Source: Mycobacterium sp. AZCC_0083
GTDB lineage: Bacteria; Actinomycetota; Actinomycetes; Mycobacteriales; Mycobacteriaceae
NCBI RefSeq assembly: GCF_014202335.1
Contig: NZ_JACHGP010000002.1
Coordinates: 558,001-622,000, forward strand
Length of the DNA: 64,000 nucleotides
Direction of reading: 5' to 3'
The position numbers and the translations under genes were made by a program. Shown piece after piece: positions 52,229 to 60,670 of the stretch. The stretch's first letter is position 1. Each line of letters starts with the position of its first letter. The notes beneath the pieces are model-generated. The model was not told the DNA's origin and made no database searches. It worked only from the letters and a program-made list of their open reading frames with translations.

Positions 52229-52244
52229 CGGGTAGGGCGGTGCT

Positions 52245-52260
52245 CCCTGGCCTCTCAGGG
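52245..52260 (+). terminator. Small hairpin after the cyclase-LuxR gene
   Basis: ccctg (52245-52249) and caggg (52256-52260) form a 5-bp stem with a 6-nt loop, 16 bp after the stop. A 10-bp tandem repeat (ggatatcggc twice, 52259-52278) and a 15-nt interrupted palindrome (52289-52303) follow before the right 22-bp repeat. It is a weak terminator candidate. Confidence 0.35.
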
Positions 52261-52306
52261 ATATCGGCGGATATCGGCGACCTGTCGTTCGAGTCGGACT
52301 CGAGGT

Positions 52307-52328
52307 CCCCAGTTCCTGACCCGCGGAG
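52307..52328. repeat. Right copy of the 22-bp direct repeat
   Basis: Exact copy of bases 48766-48787, in direct orientation and 3541 bp away. Here it is not part of a coding frame. It ends in ggag, just before the possible starts of the kinase-like gene. A palindrome tcgagtc-g-gactcga ends 3 bp before it. Confidence 0.9.
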
Positions 52329-52331
52329 GTA

Positions 52332-53411
52332 GTGTGTCCGCCCGTGGCCCCCGCCATGCCGATACCGCGTCACCCCGCCGATGTCACCGCCGAGTGGTTG
52401 GGAGCCGTGCTCGACACCGACGTGAAGGCCGTCGACATCGTCCCGATCGGGACCGGCCAGACCGGCGCCACCTACCGGTTGACGGTCACCTACCCGAGCG
52501 ACGCTGCGGGCCTGGCCGCCTCGTTTGCGATCAAGCTGTCCTCGCAGGACGAGGCGGTCCGCGAACGCGTTGCCCTCGGTTACCGCTCCGAGCACGCCTT
52601 CTACACCGACATCGCCGACGTGGTCCGGGTGCCGATCCCCCACCACCATTACTGCGAGATCTCGGATGACGGCGGCGATTTCGTGCTTCTGCTGGCCGAC
52701 CTGGCCCCAGCGGTCCAGGGCGATCAGATCGGCGGCTGCACCCCGGCCGAGGTGGAACTCGCCGTGCGGGCACTCGCGGGTCTGCACGCTCCCACGTGGT
52801 GCGACCCGAAGTGGACGAACTTCCCAGGGCTGGTCATGTCGACGCCGGACGAGGATGCGGCCAAGGGTTTCGGCGACATCGCGGTGATGGCCAACCAGAT
52901 CACGCTGGACCGACTCGGCGATGGAATGACGGCCCTGGATCGCGACACCGCGACCGAGTCCATGTCCGTGGTGACGCCGTGGCTGCTGGCCGAACCCGAC
53001 CGGTTCGCGCTGATGCACGGCGACTACCGCCTCGACAACGTGCTCTTCGCTCCCGACCGGTCCGCCATCACGGTGGTGGACTGGCAGACGCTGGGATCGG
53101 GTCTGCCCGCCCGCGACCTGTCCTACTTCACCGCCACGAGCCTGCTCTCCGAGGTCCGGTCCACGGTCGATCACGCCCTGGTGGATGCCTATCACGACGA
53201 ACTGCTCGGCTACGGCATCACCGGGTACGACCGCGAAACCTGTTGGCGCGACTACCGTCTCGGCATGCTCCAGGCCCCGCTGATCACCACGTTGGGCTGC
53301 GCGTTCGCGAGCACCACCGAGCGGGGCGACGACATGATGCGCGTGATGCTGGAGCGCGGCTGCCAGGCCATTCGCGATCTCGGCAGTCTGGATCTGGTCA
53401 GAGCGCTCTGA
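52332..53411 (+). CDS. Phosphotransferase-family kinase-like protein
   Basis: A 359-residue APH/EcKinase-type protein without the extra C-terminal domain of its paralog at 19538. Motifs: N-lobe GTGQTGATYRLTVTYP, Lys in SFAIKLSS, DFVLLLADLAPAVQGDQIGG, Brenner LMHGDYRLDNVLF and metal VVDWQTLG. It should transfer phosphate from ATP to a small molecule, substrate unknown. Starts GTG 52332, GTG 52344 and ATG 52356 are possible. ggagg at 52325-52329 suits GTG 52344 better by distance. Its 3' end overlaps the convergent cobK by 14 bp. Confidence 0.85.
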   Translation: MCPPVAPAMPIPRHPADVTAEWLGAVLDTDVKAVDIVPIGTGQTGATYRLTVTYPSDAAGLAASFAIKLSSQDEAVRERVALGYRSEHAFYTDIADVVRVPIPHHHYCEISDDGGDFVLLLADLAPAVQGDQIGGCTPAEVELAVRALAGLHAPTWCDPKWTNFPGLVMSTPDEDAAKGFGDIAVMANQITLDRLGDGMTALDRDTATESMSVVTPWLLAEPDRFALMHGDYRLDNVLFAPDRSAITVVDWQTLGSGLPARDLSYFTATSLLSEVRSTVDHALVDAYHDELLGYGITGYDRETCWRDYRLGMLQAPLITTLGCAFASTTERGDDMMRVMLERGCQAIRDLGSLDLVRAL

Positions 53412-54123
53412 CCCACGCCTCGGCCTCGGCCAGCGTCGACACCGCGCGCACACCGTCTGGCAGCGGCGGGCGGTCAACCATGATCACCGGCACTCCAAGG
53501 GCGTCGGCTGCGTCCACCTTTGCGCGCGTCATGTCACCGCCGCTGTTCTTCGTCACCAGCGCGTCGATGCGGTGCACCCGCAGCAGCTCCAGTTCGTCGT
53601 CGTAGTCGTACGGGCCGCGTGACAGCAGCAGGTAGTGCCGCAGTGGCAGCGCGTCACCGTCCGGCGGGGTCACCGCCCGGATCAGGAACCACGCATCGAC
53701 ACCGGCGAAGGCACCGACTCCGGTGCGTCCAGTGGTCAGGAAGACGCGCGAATAGCCGTTGCCGGCAACCACTTCCGCGGCTTCGGTGTCGGAATCCACC
53801 ACGGTCGCGGTGCCGTTCGGCCAGGCCGGGCGAGCCAACAGCAGGTGCGGCAGGTCCAGCGTCCGGCACGCCGTCGCGGCGTTCGCACTGATCGTCGCGG
53901 CGAACGGGTGCGTCGCGTCGACCACCCCGTCGACTCCGGACTCGGCCAACCAACGCTGCAGCCCCTCGACACCGCCGAAACCGCCGATGCGCACCTCGCC
54001 TACCGGCAATGCGGGATCGGGCACCCGGCCCGCCAACGAACTGATCATCTGGACGTCGGGATGCAACCGCGACGCCAGTACCCGCGCCTCGGCGGTCCCG
54101 CCGAGCAGCAGCAGTCGAACCAT
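53398..54123 (-). CDS. cobK: Precorrin-6A reductase
   Basis: A 241-residue CobK. The N-terminal nucleotide-binding start VRLLLLGGTAEARVLA is typical, as are VDGVVDATHPFAATISANAA, YSRVFLTTGRTGVGAFAG and ALVTKNSGGDMTRAKVDAA. It reduces precorrin-6A to precorrin-6B (dihydro) with NADPH. It begins 2 bp after the cobM stop and closes the leftward cobL-cobM-cobK operon. Confidence 0.94.
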   Translation of the reverse strand: MVRLLLLGGTAEARVLASRLHPDVQMISSLAGRVPDPALPVGEVRIGGFGGVEGLQRWLAESGVDGVVDATHPFAATISANAATACRTLDLPHLLLARPAWPNGTATVVDSDTEAAEVVAGNGYSRVFLTTGRTGVGAFAGVDAWFLIRAVTPPDGDALPLRHYLLLSRGPYDYDDELELLRVHRIDALVTKNSGGDMTRAKVDAADALGVPVIMVDRPPLPDGVRAVSTLAEAEAWVRAL

Positions 54124-54125
54124 GC

Positions 54126-54881
54126 TCAGTGTCGGCTTCCGCGGCGCCGGTCTGCCGAGTACAGGTAACTGTCGGTGAAGCCCTCTGCGGCCAGCACGTC
54201 ACCGACGATGATCACCGCGGTGCGGGTGATCTCGGCGGCATGCATCCGTTCGGCGAGATCGCCGAGTGTGCACCTCAGTACCGTCTCCTGCGGCCAGCTG
54301 GCGAATGCCACTACCGCACAGGGGGTTTCGGATCGGTAGCCACCACCGATCAGCTCGGGGACGATCGTGTCGACCTGCGCGGCGGCCAGGTGCAGCACCA
54401 GCGTGGCACCCGGGGCAGACAACGTCGCCAGGTCCTCCCCGACGGGCATCGCCGTCGACAGGGTTGCCACCCGCGTCAGCGTGACGGTCTGCGACACGCC
54501 GGGGAGCGTCAACTCGCGGCCAAGGGCGGCCGCCGCAGCGGCGAAAGCCGGTACGCCGGGCACGATCTCGTAGTCCACACCGAGCTCGTCGAGGTGCCTG
54601 CACTGCTCGGCAAGCGCGCTGTAGATGGACGGGTCGCCGGAGTGCAGCCGCGCCACGTCCAGCCCGCCGGAATGGGCGTCGGCGAGCTCGGCGACGATCT
54701 GCTCGAGGGTCAGGGGCCCGGTGTCGATCACCTTGGCGTCGGGCGGGCACAGGGCCAGCAGGTTGTCGGGCATGATCGACCCGGCGTACAGGCACACCGG
54801 GCAGCGGCTCAGCAGACGCTGCCCTCGCACCGTGATCAGATCGGCCGCGCCGGGCCCTGCACCGATGAAGTAGACGGTCAC
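54126..54881 (-). CDS. cobM: Precorrin-4 C11-methyltransferase
   Basis: A 251-residue SAM-dependent methyltransferase from GTG 54881, which overlaps the cobL stop by 4 bp (GTGA). Conserved blocks are VYFIGAGPGAADLITVRGQR, CLYAGSIM, ARLHSGDPSIYSALAEQ and VPGVPAFAAAAAALGRELT. It methylates C-11 of precorrin-4 to give precorrin-5. The long upstream open frame lies entirely inside cobL and is not part of the gene. Confidence 0.95.
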   Translation of the reverse strand: MTVYFIGAGPGAADLITVRGQRLLSRCPVCLYAGSIMPDNLLALCPPDAKVIDTGPLTLEQIVAELADAHSGGLDVARLHSGDPSIYSALAEQCRHLDELGVDYEIVPGVPAFAAAAAALGRELTLPGVSQTVTLTRVATLSTAMPVGEDLATLSAPGATLVLHLAAAQVDTIVPELIGGGYRSETPCAVVAFASWPQETVLRCTLGDLAERMHAAEITRTAVIIVGDVLAAEGFTDSYLYSADRRRGSRH

Positions 54882-56053
54882 TGCTTGGTCACCGACCACT
54901 GCGTCACCGGCATGGCGGGCCGCCAACCGGTGAAGCCGCCAACGGCCTCGCCGCGGTAGTGCTGAAACCTGCGCAGTTCGCCGCCGGCCCGCGAATGCCA
55001 CTGAGCGAGCACCGCTTCGGATTCCACGGTCACCGCATTGACGACGAGTCGCCCACCGGGTCGCAACCGCTCCCAGCAGGCGTCCAGCAGTCCCGGCTGA
55101 CTGACGCCGCCACCGACGAAGATCGCCGCAGGTGGTGGTTCGAACTCGAACGTCTCGGGAGCGTCGAAGGTCGCGATGACGCCGACACCGAACGCCACCG
55201 CGTTCTGCACGATGCGCGCGCGCCGGTCTTCGTCGCGTTCGAACGCGATGGCCCGACAACCGATTCCGCTGCGGCACCACTCGATCGCGACGCTGCCCGA
55301 GCCCGCGCCGACGTCCCAGAGCAGCTCGCCAGGGTGCGGTGCCAGCGCCGCCAGGGTCACCGCGCGCATCGCCTGCTTGGTGAGCTGCCCGTCGTGGGCG
55401 AACGCGTCGTCGGGCAAGACCCCAAACTGTCGCTCGTCGGGCAGATAGCGCACGGCCATCACGTTCAGCGCGTCGACGTCGCCAGGCGGCCGGGCCACCC
55501 ACTCCCGCGCAGTGGCCGAGCGGCGCATTTCCCTTGGCCCGCCGAGCTGTTCGAGCACGGTCATCTCGGAGTCGCCTCGTCCGGTGTCGACCAGTAGCTT
55601 CGCCAGTTCGCCCGGGCTGGTGGCGTCGCGGGACAGCACCACGGCCTGACCGCCGCGACGGACCGCAGTATGCGGCTCGGCGGTCACCAGGCTGATGATC
55701 TCGGTGTCATGTACCGCCCAGCCGACCCGCGAGCAGGCCAGCGTCACCGAGGACACGTGCGGCAGCACCGCGACGCGATCGGGCCCGTAGATCCGGATGA
55801 GGCTGTTGCCGATGCCGTGCAGCAGCGGATCGCCGCTGGCCACCACGTGCACGTCACCGTCGTGGTCGAGCAGCGTGCGCAGTGCGGGCAGCAGTGGCCG
55901 CGGCCATTCCCGACGCGCCGCACCGACACTTCCGTCGAGCATGTCGAGCTGTCGCTTGGAACCGTAAATGACCGTCGCCCTTGACAGTTCGGCAAGGGAC
56001 GCGCCTGACAACCCGGCCATCCCGTCGGCGCCGATGCCCACCACGACGATCAT
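54878..56053 (-). CDS. cobL: Precorrin-6Y C5,15-methyltransferase (decarboxylating)
   Basis: A 391-residue two-domain enzyme from ATG 56053, with agagga upstream. The N-terminal tetrapyrrole methylase (CbiE-like) has VVVGIGADGMAGLSGASLAE and VVASGDPLLHGIG. The C-terminal class I methyltransferase (CbiT-like) has LLWDVGAGSGSVAIEWCRS and AIFVGGGVSQPGLLDA. It methylates C-5 and C-15 and removes the acetate carboxyl at C-12. First gene of the cobL-cobM-cobK operon. The SDR gene upstream ends 28 bp before it. Confidence 0.95.
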   Translation of the reverse strand: MIVVVGIGADGMAGLSGASLAELSRATVIYGSKRQLDMLDGSVGAARREWPRPLLPALRTLLDHDGDVHVVASGDPLLHGIGNSLIRIYGPDRVAVLPHVSSVTLACSRVGWAVHDTEIISLVTAEPHTAVRRGGQAVVLSRDATSPGELAKLLVDTGRGDSEMTVLEQLGGPREMRRSATAREWVARPPGDVDALNVMAVRYLPDERQFGVLPDDAFAHDGQLTKQAMRAVTLAALAPHPGELLWDVGAGSGSVAIEWCRSGIGCRAIAFERDEDRRARIVQNAVAFGVGVIATFDAPETFEFEPPPAAIFVGGGVSQPGLLDACWERLRPGGRLVVNAVTVESEAVLAQWHSRAGGELRRFQHYRGEAVGGFTGWRPAMPVTQWSVTKQ

Positions 56054-56081
56054 CTTGATCCTCTGCTCTTCGCGCAAGCAC

Positions 56082-56825
56082 TCATCGCGGCAACCGTCGC
56101 CATACCGCGCGCGGCAGCAACCGGAATGCGAACACCAACAAGGCGAGCGACCCCGGCACCCACACCTCGACGCGGCCCTTGACCAGTGCGCGCGCGGTCG
56201 CATCGGCCACCTGAGGCGGCGTGCTGGACAGCGGCGCAGGCGACATGCCCTCCGTCATGCGGCCGATCACGAAGCCCGGCCGGACGAGCAACAACCGGAC
56301 CCCGGAACCGTGCAACGCGTCGGCCAGGCCCATGGCGAACCCGTCCAGCCCCGCCTTGGCCGAGCCGTACACGTAGTTCGCGCGGCGCACCCTGGCGCCC
56401 GCGACCGACGAGAACACCACGATGGCGCCCCGGTCGGCCGCCCGCATGGTGGCCGCCAACACGGTCAGCAGGCTGACTTGCGCGGTGAAGTCGGTGTGCA
56501 CGATGGCGGCGGCGTGCGCGGCATCGCACTCGGCCCTGGCCTGGTCGCCGAGGATGCCGAAGGCCAGCACGGCGGTGCCGATCGGGCCGTGCTCGGCTAC
56601 GATCGACGCGACGAGTGGGGCGTGGGACGTCAGATCGTCGGCGTCGAACTCGCGCACGTGCACGGCTGCCGCCCCTGCCGAAGTGACGGCGGCGACCTCC
56701 TCCGTCAGCCGGTCGGCACCCCGCGCGGCAAGAACCACGACGGCTCCCCGAGCCAACCGCGTCGCCAATTCGACACCGATTTCGCTACGGCCGCCAAATA
56801 TCGCCACCAGGCCCGTGTCATTCAC
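56082..56825 (-). CDS. Short-chain dehydrogenase (Rv2073c/DprE2-like)
   Basis: A 247-residue SDR from GTG 56825. NAD(P) motif [20 protein letters not shown] (GGRSEIG instead of TGxxxGIG). Catalytic Ser and YxxxK are in [11 protein letters not shown] and [14 protein letters not shown]. The Cys-free C-terminus ends in a hydrophobic segment [16 protein letters not shown]. It resembles M. tuberculosis Rv2073c and the arabinose-forming DprE2, but the substrate is not established. A CATAAT box 7 nt before the GTG suggests a leaderless transcript. 35 bp separate it from the divergent F420 reductase gene. Confidence 0.88.
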   Translation of the reverse strand: MNDTGLVAIFGGRSEIGVELATRLARGAVVVLAARGADRLTEEVAAVTSAGAAAVHVREFDADDLTSHAPLVASIVAEHGPIGTAVLAFGILGDQARAECDAAHAAAIVHTDFTAQVSLLTVLAATMRAADRGAIVVFSSVAGARVRRANYVYGSAKAGLDGFAMGLADALHGSGVRLLLVRPGFVIGRMTEGMSPAPLSSTPPQVADATARALVKGRVEVWVPGSLALLVFAFRLLPRAVWRRLPR

Positions 56826-56860
56826 GGCTGCGATTATGTCCTGCGCTAGGTTGGACTTCG

Positions 56861-57274
56861 ATGGCCAAGGCAACCACGAGGCTCACGAACGACGCGATGG
56901 CGTTCCTCACCGAGCGCCATCTCGCCATGCTGACCACGCTACGGTCGGACACATCGCCGCACGTCGTCGCGGTCGGTTTCACGTTCGATCCCAAGACCCA
57001 CATCGCCAGGGTGATCACCTCCAGTGGTTCCCAGAAGGCGGTGAACGCCGGCGAGCGCGGCATCGCCGTGCTGAGCCAGGTCGACGGCGCTCGCTGGCTC
57101 TCCCTGGAGGGCAGCGCGACGGTGAACTCCGACGCAGAGGCGGTACGCGACGCCGAGCTGCGTTACGCCCAGCGCTATCGCACGCCACGGATCAACCCGC
57201 GCCGCGTGGTGATCGAGGTACGGGTCGAGCGGGTCCTCGGATCGTCAGACCTGCTGGACCGCGGCGCCGACTAA
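56861..57274 (+). CDS. F420-dependent biliverdin reductase (Rv2074-like)
   Basis: A 137-residue split-barrel flavin/deazaflavin oxidoreductase. It is close to M. tuberculosis Rv2074 along its length: [70 protein letters not shown]. Rv2074 uses reduced F420 to reduce biliverdin to bilirubin. The stop codons of this gene and pepE overlap (CTAA). A third F420-type split barrel joins the two PPOX paralogs near cobN, so F420 proteins flank the cob block on both sides. Confidence 0.93.
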   Translation: MAKATTRLTNDAMAFLTERHLAMLTTLRSDTSPHVVAVGFTFDPKTHIARVITSSGSQKAVNAGERGIAVLSQVDGARWLSLEGSATVNSDAEAVRDAELRYAQRYRTPRINPRRVVIEVRVERVLGSSDLLDRGAD

Positions 57275-58395
57275 ACGACGACGAGGTCGTGCGGCTGCTC
57301 GTTCACCGACATCGCACCGTCAGCAGTGACGACGACGATGTCCTCGATGCGGGCACCCCACTGGCCGGGAAAGTAGATACCCGGTTCGACGCTGAACGCC
57401 ATGCCCTCCTGCAGCGGAATGTCATTGCCCGCCACGATGTAGGGCTCCTCGTGCACGGATAGGCCGATGCCGTGCCCGGTGCGGTGCACGAACGCCTCGG
57501 CCAACCCCGCGGCGGCCAGCACGTCGCGCGCCGCCGCGTCCACCTGTTCGGCGGTCACTCCCGGCCGCACTGCCGCGACCGCCGCCCGTTGTGCCTCCTG
57601 CAGTACCGAATAGCGCCGCGCTACTTCCGGCTCCGGCGTACCGATGCTGTAGGTCCTGGTGGAGTCCGAGTTGTAGCCGGGGTCGTATGGTCCGCCGATG
57701 TCGACGACGACGACGTCGCCGTCCTGCAGCACCCGATCGGAGCACTCGTGGTGCGGGTCGGCGCCGTTGGGGCCGGACCCGACGATGATGAACGCCACCT
57801 CCGAATGCCCTTCGTCGACGATGGCGCGGGCGATGTCGGCGGCGACGTCGGCCTCGGTCCGGCCCGGCACCAGGAACTCGGGCACCCGTGCGTGCACGCG
57901 GTCGATTGCGGCCCCCGCCTTGCGCAGCGCGTCGATCTCGGCCGCGTCCTTGATCATTCGCAGCCGGCGCAGCACGTCGGTGGCGAGCACGGGCACGACG
58001 CCGAGCACGTCGGCCAACGGCAGCAGATGAAGTGCGGGCATCGAATCGGTGACGGCCGTAGCGATCGGACCCGATGCCCCGCCGAGCGCGTCGGCCACCA
58101 GCCGGTACGGATCCTCGCCGTCGACCCAATCACGCACGGAGAGACCGAGTTCGGGTACTGCCGACTCCTTCAGCGCGGCCAGTTCCATCCGCGGCACCAC
58201 GATGGTGGGCTCCCCGGACGCGGAGACCACCAGCGCCGTCAGCCGCTCGAAGGTCTGGGCCCGCGAGCCGAGCAGATAGCGCAAGTCGTAACCGGGCGTG
58301 ATGACCAGGCCCGCCAGGCCTGCCGCCGCCGTCGCCTCCGCAGCAGCCTTCAGTCGTTGCGCGTACACGTCGGTGCCGAATCGGAGGCTACTCAT
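57271..58395 (-). CDS. pepE: M24 metallopeptidase, Xaa-Pro dipeptidase type (PepE)
   Basis: A 374-residue M24 enzyme from ATG 58395, matching mycobacterial PepE (Rv2089c). An N-terminal creatinase-like domain (to about 155) is followed by the pita-bread fold. Five metal ligands are visible: D in [12 protein letters not shown] in [11 protein letters not shown] in [19 protein letters not shown] in [11 protein letters not shown] and E in [11 protein letters not shown]. It cleaves Xaa-Pro dipeptides or peptides in the cytoplasm. The family residues H and R near VHEEP and ARIED are intact. Confidence 0.93.
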   Translation of the reverse strand: MSSLRFGTDVYAQRLKAAAEATAAAGLAGLVITPGYDLRYLLGSRAQTFERLTALVVSASGEPTIVVPRMELAALKESAVPELGLSVRDWVDGEDPYRLVADALGGASGPIATAVTDSMPALHLLPLADVLGVVPVLATDVLRRLRMIKDAAEIDALRKAGAAIDRVHARVPEFLVPGRTEADVAADIARAIVDEGHSEVAFIIVGSGPNGADPHHECSDRVLQDGDVVVVDIGGPYDPGYNSDSTRTYSIGTPEPEVARRYSVLQEAQRAAVAAVRPGVTAEQVDAAARDVLAAAGLAEAFVHRTGHGIGLSVHEEPYIVAGNDIPLQEGMAFSVEPGIYFPGQWGARIEDIVVVTADGAMSVNEQPHDLVVV

Positions 58396-58405
58396 GCCGA
58401 CGAGG

Positions 58406-58801
58406 CTAATCGGCCCGCCAGTAGCTGGCGACCTCGACCAGGTTGCCGTCGGGGTCACGGCAGTAGTGCGACGTCATCGGGCCCTGCGCACCCGTCTTCG
58501 GGACCGGACCCTCGGTGATCTCGACGCCGCAGTCCCGCAGGTGCGCCCCGATCGCGTCGGGGTCGACGTCGGCGATGAAGCACAGGTCGAGCGAGCCTGG
58601 CGCATCCACCGCGCCCGTCACCCAGTTCGGCGCACCGGTGGGCCGCACGTTGATCTTCTGTTCGCCGAACGCCAGGGCGATCCGGCCGCCGCCGAACACC
58701 TCGCGTCTCATCCCCAGCACCCGCACGTACCAGTCGGCGGTGGCCTCGACGTCGTGGGAGTTCAACACGACGTGGTCGATGTGATCGATGGTGAAGCTCA
58801 T
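58406..58801 (-). CDS. VOC-family (glyoxalase-like) protein
   Basis: A 131-residue single-domain VOC protein from ATG 58801 ([20 protein letters not shown]). Metal-site candidates are His in HIDHVVL, His in [12 protein letters not shown] and Glu in NLVEVASYW. The Asp-Pro-Asp-Gly-Asn turn is typical. Most such proteins are dimers acting as dioxygenases, isomerases or resistance proteins; the substrate is unknown. It lies 10 bp upstream of pepE and 22 bp from the divergent exonuclease gene. Confidence 0.87.
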   Translation of the reverse strand: MSFTIDHIDHVVLNSHDVEATADWYVRVLGMRREVFGGGRIALAFGEQKINVRPTGAPNWVTGAVDAPGSLDLCFIADVDPDAIGAHLRDCGVEITEGPVPKTGAQGPMTSHYCRDPDGNLVEVASYWRAD

Positions 58802-58823
58802 ACCTAACGCTACTGTCACTCGA

Positions 58824-59801
58824 ATGCCGGGCGATATTCACGAACACACCGACGGTCCCGTCCTGCTACTCGACGGGGCCAGCATGTGGTTCCGCTCGTT
58901 CTTCGGCGTTCCGTCGTCGATCACCGCCCCCGACGGCAGGCCGGTCAACGCCCTTCGCGGATTCCTGGACGCCGTGGCCACGCTGATCACACGCCACCGT
59001 CCAACGCGCCTGGTGGTGTGCCTCGATCTGGACTGGCGGCCGCAGTGGCGGGTCGACCTGATCCCGTCGTACAAGGCGCACCGCGTGGAGCAGGAGAGCA
59101 CCGGTGCGGCACCGGACGTCGAAGTGGTTCCCGACGACCTCAGCCCCCAGGTCGACATGATCATGGCCATTTTGGACGCGTTCGGCATCGCCACCGCGGG
59201 CGCTCCCGGCTTCGAGGCCGACGACGTTCTCGGCACCCTGGCGACCCAGGAACGCCGCGATCCCGTCGTGGTGGTCAGCGGCGACCGCGACCTCTTGCAG
59301 CTCGTCGGCGACGAGCACGTGCCCGTCCGGGTCCTCTACATCGGCCGCGGGCTGGCCAAGGCGACGCTCTTCGGGCCTGCCGAGGTGGCCGAGCAGTACG
59401 GCGTGCCGATCGACCGTGCCGGGACCGCGTATGCCGAGCTCGCACTGTTGCGCGGTGACCCGTCCGACGGCCTGCCTGGCGTTCCTGGCGTCGGTGAGAA
59501 GACCGCGGCGACGCTGTTGGCCCGCTACGGCTCGCTGGAGGCGATCCTGGCCGCGGCCGACGACACGTCGTCCGGGTTGCCCGGCGCGCAGCGCAAGAAA
59601 TTGCTGGCGGCGACCGACTACATCGCGGCGGCCGAGCCGGTGGTCCTGGTGGCCCACGACGCACCTGTCACGCTGTCGACCGGATCGGACATGCTGCCGC
59701 TGACAGCGCGTGAACCGCGCAGGGTCGCCGAGTTGGCGGGTGAGTACGGCGTGACGTCGTCGATCGAGCGCCTACAGAAGGCGCTCGACAAGCTTCCTTA
59801 G
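58824..59801 (+). CDS. 5'-3' exonuclease (FEN/Pol I-type nuclease domain, Rv2090-like)
   Basis: A 325-residue protein with the N-terminal nuclease fold of DNA polymerase I but no polymerase domain. Metal Asp/Glu clusters are visible: [54 protein letters not shown] and [20 protein letters not shown] (helix-hairpin-helix). It removes flaps and RNA primers and is the second such nuclease besides Pol I. ATG 58824 is chosen over an upstream in-frame ATG at 58788 because of the divergent VOC gene. Confidence 0.92.
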   Translation: MPGDIHEHTDGPVLLLDGASMWFRSFFGVPSSITAPDGRPVNALRGFLDAVATLITRHRPTRLVVCLDLDWRPQWRVDLIPSYKAHRVEQESTGAAPDVEVVPDDLSPQVDMIMAILDAFGIATAGAPGFEADDVLGTLATQERRDPVVVVSGDRDLLQLVGDEHVPVRVLYIGRGLAKATLFGPAEVAEQYGVPIDRAGTAYAELALLRGDPSDGLPGVPGVGEKTAATLLARYGSLEAILAAADDTSSGLPGAQRKKLLAATDYIAAAEPVVLVAHDAPVTLSTGSDMLPLTAREPRRVAELAGEYGVTSSIERLQKALDKLP

Positions 59802-59805
59802 GAAG

Positions 59806-60621
59806 CTACTTCGGCCTGCCGACCTCGTAGGTACCGCTGTCGTCCTGGAACGTCACGGTGACCTGACGCTTGGTGCCGTCGATGCTGACCTCACAGTCGA
59901 AGGTGTCACCCTTCTTCACCGTCGGGCTGGAACCGTTGTTGCACTTGACGTCCTTGACGTTCTTCGCGCCGTAACCGTTGGCCTCGTCGGACAGGATCTG
60001 CGACACACCCGTCTGGGCGGCACCGACGTCGAGTTTGGTGGTGACGAAGAAGCCGGGCTTCCAGAAGCCGAGCACCCCGACGACGGCGATGATGACGACG
60101 GCGAGCCCGCCGACCACCCCGAGGATGAGGCCAACCGACTTCTTGGATTTCGCGTCGGTGGTCGACGAGCCGTACGGCGAGAACTCCTGGCCCGGCTGCT
60201 GGCCATACTGTCCGCCGTACTGGCCTGGCTGCTGGCCGTACTGACCTGGCTGCTGGCCGTATTGGCCCGGCTGCTGGCCGTACTGGCCGGGCTGACCGGG
60301 CTGCTGGCCGTACTGAGGCGGCGGCTGGCCGTACTGACCTGGCGGCTGGTACGACGCCGGGCTGTACGCGGTGGGCTGGCCGTACTGGTCGCCCTGCGGG
60401 TACTGCGGCGGGGTGTAGGTCGGCGGCTGCTGCGCTCCCTGATCCTGCTGCGGGTACTGCGGGTACTGCTGCGGCGTGTACGCAGGTGGCGGCGCACCCC
60501 AGGCCGGTGCCTCGGTGGTGGGCTGGTCGGGAGCCGAAGGCTGCTGCCATGCGGGCTCGTCACCCTGCGGCTGCTGACCCGCCCACGGCTGCGTCGGGTC
60601 GGGTCCCTGCGGTCCGCTCAT
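59806..60621 (-). CDS. Pro/Gln/Tyr-rich membrane protein with C-terminal DUF4333 domain
   Basis: A 271-residue protein from ATG 60621. Residues 1-155 are disordered and rich in Pro, Gln, Gly and Tyr. Residues 103-146 contain about six QYGQQPG-like repeats. One membrane helix (about 162-186) follows and then an external DUF4333 domain with a Cys pair ([17 protein letters not shown]). The equivalent in M. tuberculosis is Rv2091c. The long tail should be cytoplasmic and might form condensed assemblies, but this is inference. Convergent with the exonuclease gene (4 bp). Confidence 0.85.
   Translation of the reverse strand: MSGPQGPDPTQPWAGQQPQGDEPAWQQPSAPDQPTTEAPAWGAPPPAYTPQQYPQYPQQDQGAQQPPTYTPPQYPQGDQYGQPTAYSPASYQPPGQYGQPPPQYGQQPGQPGQYGQQPGQYGQQPGQYGQQPGQYGGQYGQQPGQEFSPYGSSTTDAKSKKSVGLILGVVGGLAVVIIAVVGVLGFWKPGFFVTTKLDVGAAQTGVSQILSDEANGYGAKNVKDVKCNNGSSPTVKKGDTFDCEVSIDGTKRQVTVTFQDDSGTYEVGRPK
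60184..60315 (-). repeat. Tandem repeats encoding QYGQQPG units
   Basis: About 130 bp of near-identical 21-bp and shorter units encode residues 103-146 of the Pro/Gln-rich protein. In-frame copy-number change by slippage is likely between strains. Confidence 0.75.
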
Positions 60622-60670
60622 CGTCTCTCCTTGGTCCTCATTCGCTATAACCGAAGCGTTGGGCCAAACT

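Noticed and set aside
52281..52328. tRNA fragment beside the right 22-bp repeat (gttcgagtc looks like a T-arm)
   Set aside because: The flanking bases do not pair as a T stem, and no acceptor stem, anticodon arm or D arm can be found. An att site in a tRNA gene is therefore not supported.
54882..55502. Upstream extension of the cobM frame to 55502
   Set aside because: It lies inside cobL in another frame and is Arg-rich without motifs. The GTG at 54881 overlaps the cobL stop and matches the family start.
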